DNA of 64,000 bases. It comes from Volvariella volvacea V23 (Eukaryota > Basidiomycota > Agaricomycetes > Agaricales > Pluteaceae). Below the pieces are notes generated by a model that worked only from the letters and a program-made list of their open reading frames with translations, was not told the DNA's origin and made no database searches. The DNA is taken from contig KB722736.1 of NCBI GenBank assembly GCA_000349905.1, positions 2,802,754 to 2,866,753 on the forward strand, in the 5' to 3' direction. Positions 14,063-23,488 of this stretch are shown here, piece after piece; position 1 is the first letter of the stretch, and each line of letters begins with the position of its first letter. Made by a program: the position numbers and the translations under genes.

Positions 14063-15076
14063 CTACAACATCCCCTCAGATCTCAGTGCACCAATTATTA
14101 AATATGCTGAACGTCGGTCCCTGTCTACCCCAGTCCAATCCCGCCATTGTGCTTTCGCAACATCCTTGTAGCCATATACATAGCAATCCTCCTCTTCTTC
14201 CACGGGCTGCGACCCGATCTCTTCCTCACGGTTCCACAACAACTCTTCCCACTGCTCGTCCCCAAACGTCAGCGCAAGAATCTTGTCATTCATCCCAGTG
14301 GGAAGGAGGGAAGTCAAGAGATTGGAGAGCAGTTCCGGCGTATCCATGCCATCAGAAGCCAAGGCAGGGCACGGTAGGTATTCCACCTGGAAAGGACATT
14401 AAGCTTCTACACTGCTGGCTTGCCTGGTTGCTTACTTCTAATAGCAACCCTCTTACACCACCACCAGCGAGCATTACATTTCCGGCTCTCACTAGCCAGT
14501 CGGTCCCAATTGAAAATACATAACCTTCAACTATCAATTGGGGTCCGGCTTGAGCGCCCTGGGTGCCGGTAGTTGGTCCGGATCGTACGGAGATCCAGCG
14601 CGGCCGCAGTTGCGACAACAATTGGTCCAGAGCGTGGCGTGGCTTGACGGTTATAAAGGTCGACCGGAAATGCGGCGGGCCCTGCAAGTATAGAGACTCC
14701 TGTCCTTGTGGTGCTGCTGCAAGGACATCAGCTCTGGATGGTGCGGCAGGGTCATCGAGGAGCACAAATGTGTTTTCGTCCATCGTGAGCACACACATCG
14801 AGCGCTCTGCAGAGATGGTGAGCCCTGGGATCTGTCCTAAAGTTGACCGATAGGACTTGATGGAAATATTCCAGGCTGCGCGTTGTGCGCCCTGTTCATG
14901 TTAATCAGGCAGTGCTGAACGACACCTAAATTCTGGCCTACATTGTGGTTACTGATAATATTGTCCTTAATCAACTCCAAACCCGATGTCGGGGCATTTA
15001 CCCAACGAGCCAAGCTAAGCGTGTTGATTAGTGTCAGCTCCGAGTTGGGGCTAGTAGCATACCCAGTAAAGCCCAT
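14063..15076 (-). CDS. MED20: Mediator complex subunit Med20 (Srb2-like)
   Basis: Head-module subunit of the RNA polymerase II Mediator, nuclear. The start MGFTGYATSPNSELT fits the short conserved Med20 beginning (MGVTG-type). After an intron come RAAWNISIKSYRSTL, MCVLTMDENTFVLLDDPAAP and RSTFITVKPRHALDQLLSQL. The strongest family block is LIVEGYVFSIGTDWLVRAGN, then VMLAGGGVRGLLLEVEYLPC. The C-terminal part is acidic and ends in LRSEGML with a TAG at 14063-14065. Length is about 290 residues. The ATG is only 73 bp from the divergent ORC4 ATG. The family call rests on the VRAGNVML/LLLEVEYLP pattern and is good but not absolute. Confidence 0.8.
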
Positions 15077-15109
15077 GTGGTGGTACAAGTAAAATGCCAG
15101 GCGTCACCA

Positions 15110-15125
15110 CACGTGAGTGTGACGT
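15110..15125. promoter_or_regulatory. CACGTG and TGACGT boxes in the MED20/ORC4 divergent promoter
   Basis: The 73-bp spacer between the two start codons contains CACGTG at 15110-15115 and TGACGT at 15120-15125. Both cores occupy the middle of a spacer that must drive two essential genes. Binding by a Cbf1-like bHLH or a bZIP factor is inferred. Confidence 0.4.
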
Positions 15126-15149
15126 TGCTCATGCCCCCATATTGACTTC

Positions 15150-16898
15150 ATGCCACCACAAGGCAAAACGCCGAGACTGGTGTTGCAAGCCGTTGAAATA
15201 CGCTCTTCACCATCCCATCCGACCATCTCAGCAGATCAGCTGCCTCGCTCTCTTCCCCCCGAATTCAGTCCGTGTCTCATTCGGCAGAAACAAAATATTT
15301 TGAATGCCTTGAGAAGACCTCCCTTGTTTCACGGCTTGGGTGACAAAGACGATGATGGGCCAACGATGAACGAGGTCGCGTGTAACCAGTTGAAAAACCT
15401 CTTGGACGGTACAGTAAATCGAGGCGAAGGGAATAGCTGCCTCATTATGGGTCCAAGAGGGACAGGGAAATCTCGAGTATGTATTACCTGTATCAATTGG
15501 TTGTGAATACATATCTCCATTATTCAGCTCCTAGAGGAACAATTGGAGGGATTGGGAGACAAGGTCATTATTATCCGCTTATGTGGTTGGGCTCAACGCA
15601 CCGATCGCCTTGCAATGCGGGAAATTGCATATCAACTAACAAAGCAGACGGGCTCAACATTCCTCTTGCGAGACGACGACGAAGAACCGGAAGATGGACA
15701 AAAACCTCAAATGGATATTGAGGACAACCCTTTCCTTGGTCCTTCTCTAGATGAGAAGCCAACAGATGTTCCCTCAGTATCTCTTCCCCCAGCTTCTCAT
15801 CTTCCCGCACTGATTGCTGTGCTCCCCACGCTATCTCGACCGACAGTCGTTATCCTGGACGCATTCGAGTTGTTCGCACTACATCCGAGGCAATCTTTAC
15901 TTTATTGCTTGCTCGATACCGCGCAGAGTTGTCGAGCTGACGCTGGCAACAAAGGAATTGCGGTCATAGGCGTGACCGCTCGAGTTGACGCTAACAATAT
16001 GTTGGAGAAACGAGTCAAAAGTCGCTTTTCTGGCAGGATAATCCGATCATCTTCCCCAGCACATGTTCAAGATTGGCTCGGGATTACGCGTCGGATATTG
16101 CTTGTAGACGTGGATTTAATTGGGGTCAACAATAACGTTGCTTCAACCTGGCAAGCCTGGTGGAAAGCGGCTGTGAACGCTTTTGTGCAATCTCAATCGG
16201 TCCAAGACCTGTATAGGGATACATTCGGTCTCGTACAAGATGGACGAGTGTTGATGCGCTTACTAGTATGTTCTACACAAAAAGTCCCTTTCCATATTGC
16301 TTATACTCCCAGATGCACCTCGTAGCCAAGCTCACACCATCATTCCCATTTCCAACCCCACAGTTGTTGATGAATGTTATGACTGCTCAACGTATGAGAC
16401 CCCATTATCCATATCTGCACAGTGAGTATAAGAGCTATTGCATTGCATGCATTCTAATGAGCGATTGCAGCCTTATCCTATCCCACCCTGTGTCTATTAA
16501 TTGCTTCTGTGCACGCGGATGCAGCTGGTCACCTATCGTTCACCTTCGAGATGTTATACGACTACTTCCAGGAGCAAGTACGGACATCGCTGGCTGCGCT
16601 TGTTCAAGTGAATGGTGCAAGCATTGGGATGGTCAAATGCACTCGTGATGTATTATCCCGCGTTTGTGATTTCTTACCCCTCTTCCTGCTGTGACTGACG
16701 ACCAGTTTGCAGGCGTTCGAGTCGCTAATTGCAGCACATATATTTGTTCCAGTTGCAGCTGCTTCGTTGACCATTTCTCCCGAATTTACGAAGTATCGGT
16801 GTTCTGTTGATCCCGAGGAGATCAAAAGGTGCATCGAGAAAACGGCTCAAATCAATTTGAAGAAATGGCTCAATAAAGTGCAAAATGTACACAATTAA
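15150..16898 (+). CDS. ORC4: origin recognition complex subunit 4 (AAA+ ATPase)
   Basis: Nuclear DNA-replication initiator. After a short start, the AAA+ module has Walker A IMGPRGTGKS (about 15448-15475), joined over an intron (splice near 15477/15528) to LEEQLEGLGDKVIIIRLCG. The Walker B equivalent is PTVVILDAFELFALHPRQSL, followed by DTAQSCRADAGNKGIAVIGV and the arginine region EKRVKSRFSGR. A C-terminal winged-helix part follows, with MLYDYFQEQ and AFESLIAAHIFVPVAA, ending KWLNKVQNVHN at a TAA (16896-16898). The order and wording of these motifs match Orc4 rather than Orc1 or Cdc6. About 490 residues and five introns. Convergent with the unknown membrane protein, 85 bp apart. Confidence 0.9.
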
Positions 16899-16983
16899 TC
16901 CTCTGATTTAAAACAATACTCGTGTTCTTATAATTTAACACCCCTGAATCGACTATTACCAAGCAAGTCCAACTTCATTGCTG

Positions 16984-18624
16984 TCAACAGGGGTCAAGGT
17001 ACTTCGGGACTCCAGACTGGACCACGCACCCATGGATCGATTCCGTCAAACTCATGCCTTCCCAGAAAGGGAACACTAAGTCGGTGCTTGACCGTATTGA
17101 CCTTATGGGCGTGGTTTCTTGGCCTGCACTGGCTTCCACGACATTAGGCTGCGAAAAGGATCTTGAGACGGTTTCTTGGGGGCGCAAACACAACTTGGAT
17201 TCTTGAATCATATTCTTAAAGTTTTCATTCATAAATAAACTCGAGTCCCATTCGTTCGTTTCTTCCACAAGCTCCCGTATCATGCCTAGAATGCCATTCG
17301 GGTCATTGTCATTGCCGAAATTATTACCTGGAGAATCGCTGGTTCGTCGTTCCGCCAGATTGGGTTCAGAGTGATCGTGGTTCAGTACTGAGCCTGACAT
17401 AGGAGAGTTGTGCTGTCTCATCTTGCGCAGTGGAGATGGCCTCGAGGCAGGACTGTGTCTGACGCTCTGGTATTCCTTTGTGAACATTTTCTCGCCCTGA
17501 GGAAGGATCGGACTAGATGGAGGTTTCGGAAATGACGACAGTGTGGGGGAGATTTGAGGCGTGGCACTTTCATTCCCTGCGTCTTCAAGCCCCTCACCCA
17601 ATACGGTCGAAAATAATGCATACGGCTTTCGTGTGGGCGATGGATTTCGTGGGCCGCGGTCATATGGCCAAGAACAATCGGGATTGGGTCCATCATCGAA
17701 AATCATAGAACTCTCTTCAAATATCGACTCTAGGCGCGACGGTCGCTGGCGAATATAGGATGTAGGCACGAACGACGCAGTTCCCGAGGGTACAAAAGGA
17801 TTTGAAGTGGTTTGGTCTTGTGACTGAGGCGGGCTGATAACTGTCGTAGTAGGTGAATCGGCCTTGAGACCATCCAAAGACTTGGCTCGTGCGAGAAGGG
17901 GGGCATCTGAGAGGGGCAAAGGAATTTCGGGATTCTTCGAGGACTTTACCAATCTCAAGGAAGAAGCAGGAGGGTTTTCGAGCCAACTGGGCCGTCGATA
18001 TAGTGGGAACGTGGAATTTCGTGGTCGTTCAAATCTTGCCAGCTTTGTACTTGGATGGCTAGGTAAGGAGCTAGGTCGTACCTTTTTCGAATATATCTTG
18101 GATGGATAAACTGGCAAAATAACTTTGTGGACGCGAGAATGCCTAGTTTTCTTGTCAGTGAAAGTCTGATCAGAATCCCGCGACGTCTTCCTGCTCGTGG
18201 GAACTGTGAAGCCACTGGAACCAGGTTTTTTTTGCGGCTGACTAGAGTATGACCCCGGATGCGACTTTAATTGACGATGGTCGCCTAGTCGAGTTTCCCA
18301 GTACGGCGAGCCCAATAAGCCAACAATTATTCCAGGAGTTGTCGCGCTCCAGGGACGCGAGCGAGGCAGAGGTCTGGATGGATCCACGACCGAACTGGCT
18401 GGCTGGACCGCGCATATGCGCCTGCTTTGGATGAATAGCTGCTTGAGCGAGAAAGTGAGAAGGAAGAAACAGGCCAATATGACGAAAACGATGAGGAGGT
18501 TAATTCCGGCATGCGGGACAGGCGAATGGAGGGGGAGAGCGTGGGCGCTTGTTGGAAAGGCGAGGGGCAGGGGGAGACACAGAGAGAGATGGCGGCAGGG
18601 CAGGGGTCTGGATGTGTACGGCAT
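16984..18624 (-). CDS. single-pass membrane protein with disordered cytosolic tail, unknown function
   Basis: I do not recognise this gene. The frame runs without an intron for about 546 residues from the ATG at 18624 (MPYTSRPLPCRHLSLCL), unusual among these intron-rich neighbours. The start resembles a signal peptide with possible cleavage after TSAHA. Only about ten residues later comes one transmembrane segment (AGINLLIVFVILACFFLLTF), then basic residues and about 470 Ser/Pro/Arg-rich, probably disordered residues with several basic patches. The tail ends KYLDPC. An upstream ATG at 18777 in the same frame would overlap the divergent lipase gene and was not chosen. A plasma-membrane or cell-wall anchor or sensor is one possibility, without direct support. 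Confidence 0.65.
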   Translation of the reverse strand: MPYTSRPLPCRHLSLCLPLPLAFPTSAHALPLHSPVPHAGINLLIVFVILACFFLLTFSLKQLFIQSRRICAVQPASSVVDPSRPLPRSRPWSATTPGIIVGLLGSPYWETRLGDHRQLKSHPGSYSSQPQKKPGSSGFTVPTSRKTSRDSDQTFTDKKTRHSRVHKVILPVYPSKIYSKKVRPSSLPSHPSTKLARFERPRNSTFPLYRRPSWLENPPASSLRLVKSSKNPEIPLPLSDAPLLARAKSLDGLKADSPTTTVISPPQSQDQTTSNPFVPSGTASFVPTSYIRQRPSRLESIFEESSMIFDDGPNPDCSWPYDRGPRNPSPTRKPYALFSTVLGEGLEDAGNESATPQISPTLSSFPKPPSSPILPQGEKMFTKEYQSVRHSPASRPSPLRKMRQHNSPMSGSVLNHDHSEPNLAERRTSDSPGNNFGNDNDPNGILGMIRELVEETNEWDSSLFMNENFKNMIQESKLCLRPQETVSRSFSQPNVVEASAGQETTPIRSIRSSTDLVFPFWEGMSLTESIHGCVVQSGVPKYLDPC

Positions 18625-18676
18625 GGGAGGATGGAAAGTGTTGACGGGCGTTGTGGCAACCCCGCACTTGCATTTG

Positions 18677-18682
18677 CACGTG
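18677..18682. promoter_or_regulatory. CACGTG box in an 88-bp divergent promoter
   Basis: CACGTG lies 31 bp upstream of the lipase ATG at 18713 and about 53 bp upstream of the membrane-protein ATG at 18624. It sits within the only sequence available to both genes as a shared promoter. Confidence 0.35.
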
Positions 18683-18712
18683 CTTAACCCTGTCAATCTC
18701 CGAGTCCGAGCC

Positions 18713-21700
18713 ATGTCCCCCGACGCCATGCAACATGCCCTGCTCAACGCTGGATACCTCGACGAATCGTGCGTCAAACTCAGCCCATCCCATCCCCCAC
18801 CATTGACGCCAGTCCAGCCACATCCAGGCCTTCGCAGATGCTCTTCAGGCAGACGACTTCGTCCATGAGCCTCTCACTGACCCCGCCGGCTCACCGACCG
18901 TCCCCACCACTCCACTTCCACCTGGGTCACGTATACGCAAAGTCTCCGCCTTGTCGGACTTCGCTCCAATCAATCTGAGAGTGCGAAGGTATGCCACGAA
19001 CCCAATTCCTGCCCCACGTCCTTACCGCCTGCGATATCAATTAGAAGAAGCAAACGGGAGAAGAAGCTCCCAAAGAAGAGAGACTGGTCATTCCTGCTAC
19101 TGAGATGGCCGCTGCTGGTACGCCACTCATTACTCTCCATTCCCTCGTTGAATTAAGAGTATTAGGTATTCATATTCTTGTTCATTGCAGCAGAATTCGG
19201 GCTATACGTCCTCATACGACAGCTGGTAAATACAAAGGAGTGGTTTACGGCATGTGGGTTGCCCTTATTACCTCAGATAATCTTAGTTCATGCCTTGGAT
19301 AGGGCGTGGCCAAAAGGGTGTGTTAAGGAAGAAGCTGCGAGCAGCACAAAGTTACGAGGTCCGGTGCTTTAACCGTGCTTTTTATCGTCTCTGACCTTGT
19401 ATTAGGAGTGGCAGGAAGCAGCTACAGCCCTGGACAAGTTCCTCCAGTTCGATGACTGGCAGAGGGTCGATGAGGACCCATTTTACGACTGGAAGCTAAT
19501 TCGCAAGGTCAATTATCGTGTATCGTCGCACACTTCATCCTTATGAGGCCATTTGTAACCCAGGTAAAACGGTCTTTGAAGACATTGCGCGAGAAAAACG
19601 ATGCGCGGGGCTGTCTCGGCGTCTTGGAAACGTGCATACGATCGAATTTCGCAGGTGTAGAGTCCCCTCGGTACGCTCACTGCATCTTTTTTTCTATTCA
19701 GGTGCTGACCTACCCCTAGGTTGTACAGTGAAGTGCGTTGTCCACGCCTACTTCTGATATATTCACTGCTCACTGACTGACCATCAGACGTATCTTGGAA
19801 CCAAGGACCTAATAGAATGTGAGGTTTTTTTCCACTTTTCGTGCGCATTTCACCAACTACGATTCGTTTAGCGTATCACGACGAGCAAGAAAAGGCATTG
19901 CAATTCATCAGGGAATCACCGGATCTAAGCCCCGAAGAGAAGAAGAAGTTCTTCAAATCAGCCAATACCAACCTCGGTATGTCGACGTTGGTTCGGTCAG
20001 CTTGCCCTCTAATTGACAACGCCTCTGGCTCCAGGGATTACTGCTCTTTGTCTATCTGGTGGAGCGTCGTTTGGTTATTGTAAGTTTGCATCCCAAACCT
20101 GCTGGCAGGGTTATTCACACCATGAAGATCACTTTGGCGTGGTGAAGGCCTTCCTGGATGCTGGCTTATTGCCCAGGGTGATTACTGGCACAAGCGCAGG
20201 GGGTCTTATTGCAGCTCTGGTGTGCACTAGGACCGACGACGAACTTCGACATATTCTCGTTCCTGAATTGGCGACCATGATCACTGCTTGTGAGGAGCCT
20301 TTTTCGGTTTGGTTTCAACGGTTTTGGAGGACTGGTGCTCGTTTCGATAGCGTTCAGTAAGTTGCCATTTTCTGGTAACACGACATTTCTCATGCTTCAA
20401 TAGATGGGCCAGAAAGGTATTTTCCTCTCCCTCGTATAGTAACTTTCACTCCAACCACGAAAAATAGTGTACATGGTTTACGCGGGGCTCCATGACTTTT
20501 AAAGAGGCTTATTTAAGGACGGGTCGTATCCTCAACATATCTGTCATCCCCGCAGATCGCCACTCGTGAGGATTCACTATCTTTTGCTCACTTATCATAA
20601 GCCTTATGATTGCAGGCCTACCAAACTGCTTAATTACATCACCGCTCCCGACACTGTTATTTGGACGGCATTGTTGGCGTCCGCTGCCGTGCCGGGGATA
20701 TTGAACCCCGTTGTCTTAATGCAAAAACTCAAATCTGGGTGCATTGTGCCGTGGAACTGGGGGAGTCGATTTAAAGATGGGTCACTCAGGTAAGCAGTCA
20801 GCTAATGTCTGAATAGGCAATTAAGTTGTTTCCAGAGTTGATATCCCTGTACAAGCATTAAACCTCTATTTCAATGGTATTCTTGCATGCTTTACACATT
20901 TTCTGTCTATGGCTGATCTGGCATTACTGCAGTTACACACCCCGTTGTCTCCCAAGTCAACCCACACGTCCACTTATTCTTTTTCGCTCCACGAGGATCC
21001 GCTGGTAAACCAGTAGCTCATCGAAAAAATAAGGGTAGGTGTCTCGATCAGACCTTTTGGTTGCCTGTTCACATGTCTGTAGGCTGGAGAGGAAACTTCA
21101 TCCTTTCGGCCGCAGAGCAATGGCTGAAGCATGAACTCACCAAGAATTTTAAAGTTATCCGTGATCTCGAATTACTTCCCCAACTATTGGGTCAAGACTG
21201 GTCCAGCGTATTCCTGCAGAGGTTCGATGGCGCTGTAACGTAAGTATCCCTTTCCATATGCAATGGCCTACAATCACAATTACCAAAAGGATATGGCCTA
21301 AAACGCGCGTCCGGGTAAGGTGATAGCACTCACTAAATCACACTCATTGACACGCGTCAGGATTGGCTCCGTCTTCTCAGCGATCCTGACCCTCCAGAAC
21401 TGGCGCGGATGATGCAAGTAGGCCAGCTAGTAGCTTGGCCCAAGGTAGGAATTTAGCATACTTCCAGGAGTCAGATGGATTAAATTTGTGATGCGCAGCT
21501 CCACATGATTCACAACCGAATGCGGCTTGAGAGACAGATCCTGCTTGGTCGGCAAATTGTTCGCCAACAGGTGAAATCCAGGTCTCCGCGACCTCTAGGA
21601 AGGGATAGCAATCCCGAGAGGATACAAAATGGAGATCGACACTTAGAGCCGCTCTATAGATCTCCCTCGCCCCATGCAACGGGGTCAGATCACCCATTAT

Positions 21701-22137
21701 CAGTCGATACGGACGTGGAAGCTGCATTCGCCGGTGGTACACGATGGTTCTTCAAACGAGGACATACTTCCCCACAATCCAACTCTGGTACAAATACCCC
21801 TGTGGATCAACACCATGATCCATTACGCTCGACAACAATCCGACGCAAATGGGCATCTGAATTGTTGCAACCAGATGAACTGGACACTGAGCCTGCAGAA
21901 GCAGAGCACTCGCACTTGCATGCACCTCCAAAGCTCAAGACACCATCAAACAGCTTCTTTTCGCGGTTGAGGACAGCGTCGTTGTCCAATCTAACAATAC
22001 CTTTCCAGTCCAACAACTTACCAGTACACAAGGGCGACGAAACGCCTGTGTACGCTTGGAGTAGCGATAGCTCCTCAGAGGCTGATTTGTGGCCGGGCGA
22101 CCGAGCTTCCCCACCTGATACCATGCAGGACCTGTAG
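18713..22137 (+). CDS. patatin-like triacylglycerol lipase (Tgl3/Tgl4/Tgl5 type)
   Basis: Lipid-droplet or ER-associated neutral lipase with a Ser-Asp catalytic dyad. The N-terminal DUF3336-like part contains a hydrophobic hairpin (WSFLLLRWPLL, then AEFGLYVLIRQLVN) and acidic EEWQEAATALDKFLQFDDW-type sequence. The patatin core reads LCLSGGASFGY-YHFGVVKAF (oxyanion GGxxFG, split by an intron in a Tyr codon). It continues with VITGTSAGGLIAALVCTRTD (nucleophile elbow GTSAG, about 20179-20225) and WGSRFKDGSLR (the DGS aspartate, about 20758-20790). A long Ser-rich tail follows, with the possible droplet or membrane-proximal segment GTRWFFKRGHTSPQ. There are more than ten short introns and about 900 residues, ending at the TAG at 22135-22137. 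It shares a tiny promoter with the membrane-protein gene. Confidence 0.88.
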
Positions 22138-22162
22138 AATGCGGTCTCCGAATTTGTAGTGT

Positions 22163-22170
22163 TTACGTAA
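22163..22170. promoter_or_regulatory. TTACGTAA palindrome upstream of the PUB-domain gene
   Basis: A second perfect TTACGTAA lies in the 87-bp spacer between the lipase stop and the PUB-domain ATG, 55 bp before that ATG. It is immediately followed by a related TACGTA. It could be a bZIP site; this is inference. Confidence 0.3.
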
Positions 22171-22224
22171 TACGTAGCCCACACCTTGAGGCTGTTGGCT
22201 GTATGCAGGCCTCTAATTGCAGTC

Positions 22225-23251
22225 ATGTCTTCTTCCCCTACTACACCTTCCGCAGCCTCAAGCTCAATGCTTGCTGCAGCTGAACGGCGTTTGCAGGCAC
22301 TTCCAGTCCAGCCATCTGCATCTCAGCTTGCTGCAGAACATGAGCAACGCCAGAAGTTTCGAAGACTCATAGACCCTGGTATTGTCCGACCGAATTCCAA
22401 GGAGCAGGCACTATCTTCTCTGAAAGTACATATCCTGCTGAGGTTGCATATGCCACCTTATTTCTGCTAGGGTGATAAGCGTTGATCATGATATGTCAAC
22501 CTTTCTAGACGTTGTCGCTCATTGCCGAGAACCTACTTCGTGAACCCGACAATCTTAAGTATCAACGATTCAAACCCACTAATTCGGTCATCAAGCGGGA
22601 TTTAATGGATCCAAAGGGAGCACTGGAATATGCCATCGAAGTCAGTTATTACCTGGATTTCGTTTGTCGATATCTCACGTGTGCCACTCGTCACACAGCT
22701 TGGATTTCGTCCACAAGTTATGTCCTACTGCAAGACGTCATAACACTTTTGTATTGATCTCCTTTGGCCTACTCCAGGTTGAAAATTTTCAGCCTTATTA
22801 TGTATTTAACTCTCGTCGCATGAACGAGTTGAAGATAGGGGCTGCTATCCTTAAGGAACATATATTAAGAGAGGATGAGAAAGCAGAACGGGCTGCACGC
22901 GCAAAGCAAGAAGAAAAGGCAGCCGCTGAAGCAGCCGCAGCTAAGGTATGTACGGTCTGCGTCAACATAGATGGCAGATCTTTTAACTAAATCACGCAGG
23001 TAAAACTAGCTTTTATGGATGATAGGAGGTCGAAGCAACTCAACGATGAGCGGGAGAAGGAGCTCAGAGCCACACGGTCATCATCTGCCGCTCAACAGGG
23101 TGCTTCACCTCTACCATCCTCCTCTGACCCACCAACGATGCCGGGGGCGGGCCGTGCACTGAATGCGGAAAATCCTCCTTCATACGAAACAGCCACTGCT
23201 GCTGATGCATCAGAAAGTGGTGGTGATCATGATCCTAATCAGTCCACATAA
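22225..23251 (+). CDS. PUB (PNGase/UBX-type) domain protein
   Basis: Protein of about 270 residues with one PUB domain, a module that binds the C-terminal tail of the AAA+ ATPase Cdc48/p97. After a Ala/Ser-rich start (MSSSPTTPSAASSS) come a helix (EHEQRQKFRRLIDPGIV) and the PUB core: ALSSLKTLSLIAENLLREPD over an intron, KYQRFKPTNSVIKRDLMDPK, then GFRPQVENFQPYYVFNS. An Ala/Lys/Glu-rich coiled coil (EKAERAARAKQEEKAAAEAA) and a disordered acidic tail ending DPNQST follow. No UBX or transglutaminase domain is seen, so this is not a full UBXN6 or PNGase. A Cdc48 adaptor role is inferred. The first three exons join cleanly by GT...AG introns. Confidence 0.75.
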
Positions 23252-23488
23252 TGTCATTTTCCTGAGATGATTCGAGTCACAAAGCATAGGCAGATGTCAT
23301 TCTGGGTGTAATACAGAGGATGTTTCAGTATTTTGCTTTCTCCCATGAAAATCATGAAGCGAAGGGATATCGTGAACGATCGAGCGCCCTGGGGGTGACA
23401 CCTAGGCGTAATGGCAAAGAAACCTTTCGCGGAGGCTCGGCCCCGTTGTTGGCTACAATGTCCAATTAGTCTAATAACTACGCACCTG

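Noticed and set aside
18625..18777. Longer N-terminus for the membrane protein starting at 18777
   Set aside because: It would overlap the divergent lipase's first exon and places a long non-hydrophobic stretch before the apparent signal peptide.
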